This document shows, one piece after another, positions 1-9,693 of a DNA stretch of 62,000 bases. Position numbers and translations under genes: made by a program. This DNA is from Antedon mediterranea (taxonomy: Eukaryota > Echinodermata > Crinoidea > Comatulida > Antedonidae), in the NCBI RefSeq assembly GCF_964355755.1, contig NC_092672.1:1-62000 (forward strand), in the 5' to 3' direction. Position 1 is the stretch's first letter; each line of letters opens with the position of its first letter. The notes under the pieces are model-generated. The model was not told the origin of the DNA. It worked only from the letters and a program-made list of their open reading frames with translations, and searched no databases.

Positions 1-731
1 CCCTAACCCTAACCCTAACCCTAACCCTAACCCTAACCCTAACCCTAACCCTAACCCTAACCCTAACCCTAACCCTAACCCTAACCCTAACCCTAACCCT
101 AACCCTAACCCTAACCCTAACCCTAACCCTAACCCTAACCCTAACCCTAACCCTAACCCTAACCCTAACCCTAACCCTAACCCCTAACCCTAACCCTAAC
201 CCTAACCCTAACCCTAACCCTAACCCTAACCCTAACCCCTAACCCTAACCCTAACCCTAACCCCAACCCTAACCCTAACCCTAACCCTAACCCTAACCCT
301 AACCCTAACCCTAACCCTAACCCTAACCCTAACCCTAACCCTAACCCTAACCCTAACCCTAACCCTAACCCTAACCCTAACCCTAACCCTAACCCTAACC
401 CTAACCCTAACCCTAACCCTAACCCTAACCCTAACCCTAACCCTAACCCTAACCCTAACCCTAACCCCTAACCCTAACCCTAACCCTAACCCTAACCCTA
501 ACCCTAACCCTAACCCTAACCCTAACCCTAACCCTAACCCTAACCCTAACCCTAACCCTAACCCTAACCCCTAACCCTAACCCTAACCCTAACCCTAACC
601 CTAACCCCCTAACCCTAACCCCCTAACCCTAACCCTAACCCTAACCCTAACCCTAACCCTAACCCTAACCCTAACCCTAACCCTAACCCTAACCCTAACC
701 CCTAACCCTAACCCCTAACCCCTAACCCTAA
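1..731. repeat. Terminal telomere repeat array (CCCTAA)n
   Basis: About 120 head-to-tail copies of CCCTAA, the C-rich strand of the metazoan TTAGGG telomere. The orientation, C-rich strand reading 5' to 3' inward, is that expected at the left end of a chromosome. The outer part is nearly perfect. Variants with an extra C (CCCCTAA, CCCCCTAA) occur around 181, 236, 466, 568, 606 and become common at 700-731, and one CCCCAA lies near 261. The array stops abruptly at 731 against a GACAGACA-type satellite. Confidence 0.98.
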
Positions 732-1297
732 GACAGACAAACAGACAGTCTAGATAGTTCAGACAGACAGTCTAGACAGACAGTCTATACAGTTCAGACA
801 GACAGTCTAGACAGACAGACAGTCTAGACAGTTCAGACAGAAAGACAGTCTAGACAGTTCAGACAGACAGATAGTCTAGACAGACAGACAGTCTAGATAG
901 TTCGACCGACAGACAGTCTAGACAGTTTAGACTGACAGACAGTCTAGACAGTCTAGACAGTTCAGACAGACAGATAGTCTAGACAGACAGACAGTCTAAA
1001 TAGTTCAAACAGACCGACAGTCTAGACAGACAGTCTAGACAGTCTAGACAGTTCAGACAGATAGTCTAGACAGACAGACAGTCTAGATAGTTCAAACAGA
1101 CCGACAGTCTAGACAGACAGTCTAGACAGTTTAGACCGACAGACAGTCTAGACAGTCTAGACAGTTCAGACAGACAGATAGTCTAGACAGACAGACAGTC
1201 TAGATAGTTCAAACAGACCGACAGTCTAGACAGACAGTCTAGACAGTTTAGACCGACAGACAGTCTAGACAGTCTAGACAGTTCAGACAGACAGACA
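732..1297. repeat. Subtelomeric GACAGACAGTCTA satellite, block 1
   Basis: Irregular tandem repeat of GACA/GACAG words joined by the palindrome GTCTAGAC and by AGTTCAGACAGACAG links. It directly abuts the telomere. Longer sub-repeats of about 110-130 bp recur inside it (for example the AGTTCAAACAGACCGACAG phrase near 1010, 1090 and 1208). No reading frame of interest. A second block lies at 3290-3966. Confidence 0.9.
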
Positions 1298-2490
1298 TAT
1301 ATTTCATACACCAAAGAAAAATTACAAGTTTATGCAAACAATATTTAATTAAAAATGTAAGATTAGCAATAAAATCGTAATTTGACTTGTATTGTGATTA
1401 TCTTGTCCAATCACCAAATAATTGAATCATATTTACAAAAGTCAATATATTTACAACATTTTTATACAATGCAATGCATATGGAAACTATTAATAAAGGA
1501 ATAACACTATAAAATAAACCATATCGTTGGTATTCTTTCAATACTTTGTATCTTGACAGAAAATGATCTTACAGGAAGAAATTTAGAATTTTATATGTAA
1601 TGAAATGAAACACTAATAGTAAAAAGATCAAATTAATTATTTTTAATTTGTTCACTTACTGTAACTATTAATTATTATTATTTATTTTGTTATCTGTATA
1701 ATTAGGGAGATCACTTATGGACGAGATCCCAACTGGAAAATGTACCGATGCACAGATGATATGATCACTCATCCTCGTCAGATGGCAGTACAATTAGACA
1801 GAGTTCATTTATACATTAGATGGCACACCACATTTCATTAGATGGCAGTACTGAATAGACAGAGTTCATTTATACAATGGCACACCACGTTTCATCAGAT
1901 GGCAGTACTATTAGACAGAGTTCATTTATACATTAGATGGCACACCACATTTCATTAGATGGCAGTACTGAATAGACAGAGTTCATTTATACAATGGCAC
2001 ACCACGTTTCATCAGATGGCAGTACTATTAGACAGAGTTCATTTATACAAAGGCACACCACATTTCATCAGATGGCAGTACTGTTAAACAGAGTTCATTT
2101 ATACAATGACACACCACATTTCATCAGATGGCAGTACTGTTAGACAGACTAGTTCATTTATACATTAGATGGCACACCACGTTTCATCAGATGGCAGTAC
2201 TGTTAGACAGGGTTCATTTATACAATGGCACACCACATTTCATCAGATGACAGTACTGTTAGACAGAGTTCATTTAAACATTAGATAGCACACCAAATGA
2301 CTGGATGACTTGGTTTGCTCTTATGACAATTGAAGCCTTTATAGATGAAATTAGAAAATGACATTGATGACATCATCAATTTGAGTCATCAGAAAATGCT
2401 TTCAGGCATGTTTTGTTTATTAAATATATAAGATAAAATATGCCTACCTGCCTATTTTTTTTGGAATTGTATTCAATACCATGTATGTTG
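1298..2490. repeat. Subtelomeric spacer, copy 1 of a segmental duplication
   Basis: AT-rich spacer with no convincing gene. It is almost identical to 3967-5040. The copies differ by a few substitutions (for instance ACAATGCAATGCAT here and ACAATACAATGCAT in copy 2) and by the number of units of the internal minisatellite at 1776-2295. It lies between the GACA satellite and the 24 bp satellite in both copies. Confidence 0.85.
1776..2295. repeat. 55-60 bp minisatellite in spacer copy 1
   Basis: About nine tandem units of 55-60 bp, each containing CAGATGGCAGTACT, then AGACAGAGTTCATTTATAC, then GGCACACCAC and TTTCAT. Long units carry an additional ATTAGAT; short ones lack it. No open frame runs through it. 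Confidence 0.88.
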
Positions 2491-2745
2491 GTATAATAAT
2501 ACGTCTAGATGTCACTATAATAATACGTCTAGACGTCACTACAATAATACGTCTAGACGTCACTACAATAATACGTCTAGACGTCACTACAATAATACGT
2601 CTAGACGTCACTACAATAATACGTCTAGACGTCACTACAATAATACGTCTAGACGTCACTACAATAATACGTCTAGACGTCACTACAATAATACGTCTAG
2701 ACATCACATAATACGTCTAGACGTCACTATAATAATAAGTTCCGA
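2491..2745. repeat. 24 bp palindrome-core satellite, block 1
   Basis: About ten units of 24 bp. Each has the perfect 12 bp palindrome ACGTCTAGACGT followed by CACTACAATAAT. Because 24 is a multiple of three, both strands are open (TSRRIIVV-type octapeptide on the minus strand); this is a repeat artefact, not a protein. Confidence 0.95.
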
Positions 2746-3290
2746 ATATTGATGAGTAGTTCCGAGTAGTTCCGAGTAGTTCCGAGTAGTTCCGAATATT
2801 GACGAGTAGTTCCAAATATTGACGAGTAGTTCCGAATATTGACGAGTAGTTCCGAATATTGACTAGTAGTTCCGAATATTGACGAGTAGTTCCGAATATT
2901 GACGAGTAGTTCCGAGGAGTTCCGAGCAGGTCCGAGCAGGTCCGAGCAGTTCCGAGCAGTTCCGAGCAGTTCCGAGAAGTTACGAGAAGTTACGAGAAGT
3001 TACGAGAAGTTACGAGTAGTTCCGAGTAGTTCCGAGTAGTGACCTAGTAGTTTCGTGTAGTTCCGAGTAGGTCCGAATATTGACGAGTAGTTCCGAGTAG
3101 TTCCGAGTTGTTCCGAGTTGTTCCGAGTTGTTCCGAGTAGTATCAATTAGTTCCGAGTAGTTCCGAGAGATTCCAATTAGGTCCGAGTAGTTCCGAATAT
3201 TGACGAGTAGTTCCGAGTAGTTCCGAGTAGTTCCGAGTAGTTCCGAGTAGTTCCGAGTAGTTCCGAGTAGTTCCGAGTAGTTCCGAGTAG
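2746..3290. repeat. 10 bp TTCCGAGTAG satellite, block 1
   Basis: Tandem 10 bp units TTCCGAGTAG mixed with 20 bp units in which TTCCGAATATTGACGAGTAG replaces two of them. Local variants (GTCCGAGCAG, TTACGAGAAG, TTCCGAGTTG) occur in runs, a pattern of local homogenisation. Confidence 0.93.
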
Positions 3291-3966
3291 ACAGACAGTC
3301 TAGACAGACAGACAGACAGTCTAGACAGACAGACAGACAGTCTAGACAGACAGACAGACAGTCTAGACAGACAGGCAGACAGTCTAGACAGACAGGCAAT
3401 AGACTGTTCAGACAGACAGACAATAGACAGACAGACAGTCTAGACAGACAGGCAGACAGTTCAGACAGACAGACAGTCTAGACAGACAGACAGACAGACA
3501 GTCTAAACAAACAGACAGTCTAGACAGTTGAGACAGACAGTCTAGACAGACAGTCTAGACAGACAGTCTATACAGTTCAGACAGACAGTCTAGACAGACA
3601 GACAGTCTAGGCAGTTCAGACAGAAAGACAGTCTAGACAGTTCAGACAGACAGATAGTCTAGACAGACAGACAGTCTAGATAGTTCGACCGACAGACAGT
3701 CTAGACAGTTTAGACCGACAGACAGTCTAGACAGTCTAGACAGTTCAGACAGACAGATAGTCTAGACAGACAGACAGTCTAGATAGTTCAAACAGACCGA
3801 CAGTCTAGACAGACAGTCTAGACAGTCTAGACAGTTCAGACAGACAGATAGTCTAGACAGACAGACAGTCTAGATAGTTCAAACAGACCGACAGTCTAGA
3901 CAGACAGTCTAGACAGTTTAGACCGACAGACAGTCTAGACAGTCTAGACAGTTCAGACAGACAGAC
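3290..3966. repeat. Subtelomeric GACAGACAGTCTA satellite, block 2
   Basis: Same repeat type as 732-1297. Much of 3540-3966 is near-identical to 760-1297, so it belongs to the same duplicated higher-order block. Confidence 0.9.
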
Positions 3967-5040
3967 ATATATTTCATACACCAAAGAAAAATTACAAGTT
4001 TATGCAAACAATATTTAATTAAAAATGTAAGATTAGCAATAAAATCGTAATTTGACTTGTATTGTGATTATCTTGTCCAATCACCAAATAATTGAATCAT
4101 ATTTACAAAAGTCAATATATTTACAACATTTTTATACAATACAATGCATATGGAAACTATTAATAAAGGAATAACACTATAAAATAAACCATATCGTTGG
4201 TATTCTTTCAATACTTTGTATCTTGACAGAAAATGATCTTACAGGAAGAAATTTAGAATTGTATATGTAATGAAATGAAACACTAATAGTAAAAAGATCA
4301 AATTAATTATTTTTAATTTGTTCACTTACTGTAACTATTAATTATTATTATTTATTTTGTTATCTGTATAATTAGAGAGATCAATTATGGACGAGATCCC
4401 AACTGGAAAATGTACCGATGCACAGATGATATGATCACTCATCCTCGTCAGATGGCAGTACTATTAGACAGAGTTCATTTATACATTAGATGGCACACCA
4501 CATTTCATTAGATGGCAGTACTGAATAGACAGAGTTCATTTATACAATGGCACACCACGTTACATCAGATGGCAGTACTATTAGACAGAGTTCATTTATA
4601 CAAAGGCACACCACATTTCATCAGATGGCAGTACTGTTAAACAGAGTTCATTTATACAATGACACACCACATTTCATCAGATGGCAGTACTGTTAGACAG
4701 AGTTCATTTATACATTAGATGGCACACCACGTTTCATCAGATGGCAGTACTGTTAGACAGGGTTCATTTATACAATGGCACACCACATTTCATCAGATGA
4801 CAGTACTGTTAGACAGAGTTCATTTAAACATTAGATAGCACACCAAATGACTGGATGACTTGGTTTGCTCTTATGACAATTGAAGCCTTTATAGATGAAA
4901 TTAGAAAATGACATTGATGACATCATCAATTTGAGTCATCAGAAAATGCTTTCAGGCATGTTTTGTTTATTAAATATATAAGATAAAATATGCCTACCTG
5001 CCTATTTTTTTTGGAATTGTATTCAATACCATGTATGTTG
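3967..5040. repeat. Subtelomeric spacer, copy 2 of the segmental duplication
   Basis: Near-identical to 1298-2490, offset by about 2.67 kb at its left edge and 2.55 kb at its right edge. The difference is explained by about two fewer units in the internal minisatellite (4446-4840). No gene is seen. Confidence 0.88.
4446..4840. repeat. 55-60 bp minisatellite in spacer copy 2
   Basis: Same unit as at 1776-2295 but about seven copies, showing copy-number change between the two duplicated blocks. Confidence 0.85.
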
Positions 5041-5290
5041 GTATAATAATACGTCTAGATGTCACTACAATAATACGTCTAGACGTCACTACAATAATAC
5101 GTCTAGACGTCACTACAATAATACGTCTAGACGTCACTACAATAATACGTCTAGACGTCACTACAATAATACGTCTAGACGTCACTACAATAATACGTCT
5201 AGACGTCACTACAATAATACGTCTAGACGTCACTACAATAATACGTCTAGACATCACTACAATAATACGTCTAGACGTCACTATAATAAT
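5041..5290. repeat. 24 bp palindrome-core satellite, block 2
   Basis: About ten units with the ACGTCTAGACGT palindrome and CACTACAATAAT, corresponding to block 1. Open in both directions only because the period is a multiple of three. Confidence 0.95.
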
Positions 5291-6480
5291 AAGTTCCGAA
5301 TATTGACGAGTAGTTCCGAGTAGTTCCGAGTAGTTCCGAGTAGTTCCGAATATTGACGAGTAGTTCCAAATATTGACGAGTAGTTCCGAATATTGACGAG
5401 TAGTTCCGAATATTGACTAGTAGTTCCGAATATTGACGAGTAGTTCCGAATATTGACGAGTAGTTCTGAGCAGGTCCGAGCAGGTCCGAGCAGGTCCGAG
5501 CAGTTCCGAGCAGTTCCGAGCAGTTCCGAGCAGTTCCGAGCAGTTCCGAGAAGTTACGAGAAGTTACGAGAGGTTACGAGAAGTTACGAGAAGTTAAGAG
5601 TAGTTACCAGTAGTTCCGAGTAGTGACCTAGTAGTTTCGTGTAGTTCCCAGTAGTTCCGAGTAGGTCCGAATATTGACGAGTAGTTCCGAGTAGTTCCGA
5701 GTTGTTCCGAGTTGTTCCGAGTTGTTCCGAGTTGTTCCGAGTAGTATCAATTAGTTCCGAGTAGTTCCGAGTAGTATCAATTAGTTCCGAGTAGTTCCGA
5801 GAGATTCCAATCAGGTCCGAGTAGTTCCGAATATTGACGAGTAGTTCCGAGTAGTTCCGAGTAGTTCCGAGTAGTTCCGAGTAGTTCCGAGTAGTTCCGA
5901 GTAGTTCCGAGTAGTTCCGAGTAGTTCCGAGTAGTTCCGAATATTGCCGAATATTGACGAGTAGTTCCGAGTAGTTCCGAGTAGTTCCGAGTTGTTCCGA
6001 GTAGTTGTTCCGAGTAGTTGTTCCGAGTAGTTGTTCCGAGTAGTTGTTCCGAGTAGTTGTTCCGAGTAGTTGTTCCGAGTAGTTGTTCCGAGTAGTTGTT
6101 CCGAGTAGTTGTTCCGAGTAGTTGTTCCGAGTAGTTGTTCCGAGTAGTTGTCCCGAGTAGTTGTCCCGAGTAGTTGTCCCGAGTAGTTGTCCCGAGTAGT
6201 TGTCCCGAGTAGTTGTTCCGAGTAGTTGTTCCGAGTAGTTGTTCCGAGTAGTTGTTCCGAGTAGTTGTTCCGAGTAGTTGTTCCGAGTAGTCGTTCCGAG
6301 TAGTCGTTCCGAGTAGTTCCGATTAGTAGTTCCGATTAGTAGTTCCGAGTAGTTCCGAGTAGTTCCGAGTAGTTCCGAGTAGTTCCGAGTAGTTCCGAGT
6401 AGTTCCGAGTAGTTACGAGTAGTTACGAGTAGTTACGAGTAGTTACGAGAAGTTCTGAGAAGTTCCGAGAAGTTCCGTGT
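5291..6480. repeat. 10 bp TTCCGAGTAG satellite, block 2, with a 13 bp variant
   Basis: Longer relative of block 1. At 6000-6310 the unit becomes 13 bp (TTGTTCCGAGTAG) for about 23 copies, including a run of TTGTCCCGAGTAG. It returns to 10 bp units at 6311-6480. Confidence 0.93.
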
Positions 6481-6511
6481 AGTTTTTTTGTTTGATGTTT
6501 AGTAGTAGTAG

Positions 6512-7585
6512 TATAATAATACGTCATTAAAATAATACGTCTAGACGTCATTAAAATAATACGTCTAGACGTCATGAAAATAATACGTCTAGACGTCATG
6601 AAAATAATACGTCTAGACGTCATCAAAACAATACGCCTAGACGTCACCATAACAATTACGTCTAGACGTCACCATAACAATTACGTCTAGACGTCACCAT
6701 AACAATTACGTCTAGACGTCACCATAAAAATTACGTCTAGACGTCACCATAACAATTACGTCTAGACGTCACCATAACAATTACGTCTAGACGTCACCAT
6801 AACAATTACGTCTAGACGTCACCATAACAAATACGTCTAGACTTCACCATAACAAATACGTCTAGACGTCACCATAACAAATACGTCTAGACGTCACCAT
6901 AACAAATACGTCTAGACGTCACCATAACAAATACGTCTAGACGTCACCATAACAAATACGTCTAGACGTCACCAAAACAAATACGTCTAGACGTCACCAA
7001 AATAACACGTCTAGACGTCACCAAAATAACACGTCTAGACGTCACCAAAATAACACGTCTAGACGTCACCAAAATAACACGTCTAGACGTCACCAAAATA
7101 ACACGTCTAGACGTCACCAAAATAACACGTCTAGACGTCACCAAAATAACACGTCTAGACGTCACCAAAATAACACGTCTAGACGTCACCAAAACAACAC
7201 GTCTAGACGTCACCAAAACAACACGTCTAGACGTCACCATAACAACACGTCTAGACGTCATCAGAACAACACGTCTATACGTCATCACAACAACACGTCT
7301 ATACGTCATCACAACAACACGTCTAAACGTCATCACAACAACACGTCTAGACGTCACCACAACAACACGTCTAGACGTCACCACAACAACACGTCTAGAC
7401 GTCACCACAACAATACGTCTAGACGTCACCATAACAATACGTCTAGACGTCACCATAACCATACGTCTAGACGTCACCATAACAATACGTCTAGACGTCA
7501 CCATAACCATACGTCTAGACGTCACCATAACAATACGCCTAGACGTCACCATAACCATACGTCTAGACGTCACCATAACAATACA
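6512..7585. repeat. 24-25 bp palindrome-core satellite, block 3
   Basis: About 44 units around the ACGTCTAGACGT palindrome. The variable part changes in runs: ATTAAAATAAT, CACCATAACAATT (25 bp), CACCAAAATAAC (24 bp), CACCACAACAAC. The 24 bp stretch gives a 277-codon minus-strand frame of TSRRVILV-type octapeptides, which I treat as non-coding. Confidence 0.94.
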
Positions 7586-7880
7586 AGAAGTTCCGAGTAG
7601 TTCCGAGTAGTTTCGAGAACTTCCGAGAAGTTCCAAGTATTTCCGAGTATTTCCGAGTAGTTCCGAGTAATTCCGAGTATTTCCGATAAGTTCAGAGTAC
7701 AATCCGGGTACGATCCAGTTACGTTTCGGGTATGTTCCGGGTATATTCCAAGTATGTTTTGAGTATGTTCTGACTATTTTCTTAGTATGTTCCAAGTATG
7801 TTTCGAGTATGTTTCAAGTATCTTCCGAGTATGTTCCGGGTATGTTTCATGTATGTTTCATGTATGTTCCGAGGCTTAGT
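7586..7880. repeat. Degenerate 10 bp satellite
   Basis: Diverged TTCCGAGTA(G/T) units grading into TATGTTCCGGGTATGTTTC-type units, the border between satellite and unique spacer. A near copy is at 12890-13190. Confidence 0.85.
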
Positions 7881-8250
7881 TTTTCACCCTTCTTAAAAAT
7901 TTCCGTCACCTTTGCTATTTCCACGTGTTTGAAGATTTTAATGATTTTTTTATATTGATTTTAAAATTTTTCCTGTAAATCATTGATAACTCATTGGGTG
8001 CGTCATCGACATAAAAATATATATTACTATTACGCCAAGTGTAACACGCTTTGCGTTTTTGGAAAATATTGCCATATTTTCCCTAATATTCTTATGTAAC
8101 CACTTTCAATTAAACATGCTTAAATATAATACTGTATAATAAATATTATATAATTTATAAGTAGAGCTCCACTTTAAAACAGACACGTGTGAACATTTTG
8201 CCCAGAAAGCGACTGGGTTTACTATGGCATGTTGTTATGATCAAATCAAT
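7881..8250. repeat. Unique spacer duplicated at 13190-13610
   Basis: AT-rich spacer with no gene, nearly identical to 13191-13552 (for example ATTTCCGTCACC here and ATATCCGTCACC there). It represents the empty-site state of the palindromic insertion found in the other copy at 13553-13598. It ends at ATCAAATCAATCAATG, where a LINE fragment begins. Confidence 0.85.
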
Positions 8251-8252
8251 CA

Positions 8253-8627
8253 ATGATCACAGAGGAGTGTGCAAACGCCCTCTACCGTATGATAAAAAGT
8301 TATGCCATTGAATTCCCAAATACCCACTTTATCATCTCACTGGGTCTACCGAGAGTAGGGGAACTAAATTACAAAATTGAGATGGTAAACGCAGAAATCA
8401 AGCACGCAATGAGACTTGACAATATACACAACTTGTCATTCTGTGACAACAGCAATTTTCTTAGAAATGGTAACATTATCTACAATTTATTGGCCCAAGA
8501 CGGATATCACCTATCTCAAAATGGAACAAGTCTACTTGCTAGCAACATTCGATGCAAAGTCCAGTTAACCCTCAAGTTACAACGCCCGAGTACATCGTAC
8601 AAGAGACAGAAGTTAAAACCGAAATAA
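8253..8627 (+). pseudogene. LINE ORF1 C-terminal part with SGNH/GDSL-esterase-like end
   Basis: Partial 124-residue frame. Near its C-terminus it has DGYHLSQNGTSLLASNI. The D-x-x-H-L block is the usual last catalytic block (Asp/His) of SGNH hydrolases, and the following helix fits. FIISLGLPRVGE earlier looks like the central strand. CR1 elements are known to carry such an esterase in ORF1. The N-terminal nucleophile region is missing because the element is 5'-truncated. It stops 10 bp before the ORF2 start at 8638. Confidence 0.65.
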
Positions 8628-8637
8628 CCAAAGTAAC

Positions 8638-9693
8638 ATGGAAAAGTCTACTCAAGCAAACCCTGAAAGCGCAACAAGTATAAACAATGACAATCTATCA
8701 AATCAAACTGATCCTATTACTCTATGTAACAACTTTGACGAACAGGATGAACTAACTGATCATAGTCTTAGCAATAAAATATGTACGATAGAGACATGCT
8801 CGTATATGAGCACAGACCAGTTAAATGACTCGGTTAATAAAATAAATAATATCAGCTACTCATTTTTACACTATAATATCAGAAGTATTAACAAACACTT
8901 AGATGAATTAATTACTTGTTTAAACGGCATTAAACACCCATTCACTGTAATTGGCTTATCAGAAACATGGCTTAAAGAAACATCACCTAGACCATACTTA
9001 CCAAACTACGATTTCCATGCTCTAGACAGGGAAAATCGAAAAGGAGGTGGTGTTGGCTTGTTTATTTCAAATACTATAGAGGTCAAAAAAAGAACCGATT
9101 TGAAAATTAATTTCTGTGAATGTCTGTTTATTGAGATAATTGAAAAAAAGTGTAAAAATGCAATTGTTGGTACTGTCTACAGACCACCAGACATGAAAAT
9201 AGATGTTTTTAATGATTCACTTGAAGATGAAACAAAAATACGTATAAAGAATTTAAAAAAGCTTTTGCACGCACGTGCAAAATCGCCAAAAAGATGTATT
9301 ATGAAAATCTTTTCAATCGAACAAATGGTAATATTAAAAAAACATGGAATGTTATAAATTATGTAATTGATCCGAATAAAGGAAAAACTAAAGTTCCATC
9401 TTCTTTTACACATAGCAATGAAACTATACATGGTTGCGAAAATGTTGTAAATCATATTAATGATTATTTTATTAATGTAGGTTGTAAGGTTCGAGACAAT
9501 ATTGAGTCTACTACGACAAAATATTCTGAATACCTCACAAACAAACAACGCAACTCAATGTTTTTTTGCTATGTTGATGAGGAGGAGGTACTAAAAGTTA
9601 TTGAATCTCTCGATTCAAACAAAGCCTCCGGATTTGATGACATTTCAGCTAAAGTTGTAAAGGAAGTAAAATACAATATTTTAAAGCCACAAC
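8638..9693 (+). pseudogene. LINE ORF2 remnant: AP endonuclease start joined to pre-RT linker
   Basis: From the ATG at 8638 the frame shows the endonuclease N-terminus: HYNIRSINKHLDEL (Asn of the active site), GLSETWL (catalytic Glu), GGGVGLFIS and TVYRPPD. The GDFN and SDH blocks that should follow are missing. After FNDSLEDE (about 9230) the sequence jumps, with a frame change near 9240, to the pre-RT region (YYENLFNRTNGNIKKTWNVI, then EEEVLKVIESLDSNKASGFD). An internal deletion of roughly half the endonuclease is inferred. Coding ends inside RT motif 0/1 at 9693, where satellite begins. Confidence 0.8.

Larger units (their letters stand above)
8251..9693 (+). mobile_element. CR1-like LINE fragment, truncated at both ends
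   Basis: Non-LTR retrotransposon remnant on the plus strand: the tail of an ORF1 with an esterase domain (8253-8627), then ORF2 from 8638 with part of the endonuclease and the pre-RT linker. The 5' side is truncated at the CAATCAATG edge of the spacer. The 3' side is cut at about 9693, early in the RT domain, where the 24 bp satellite starts. It is therefore dead. The combination of an SGNH esterase in ORF1 with an AP endonuclease in ORF2 is known for CR1-type elements. Confidence 0.85.
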
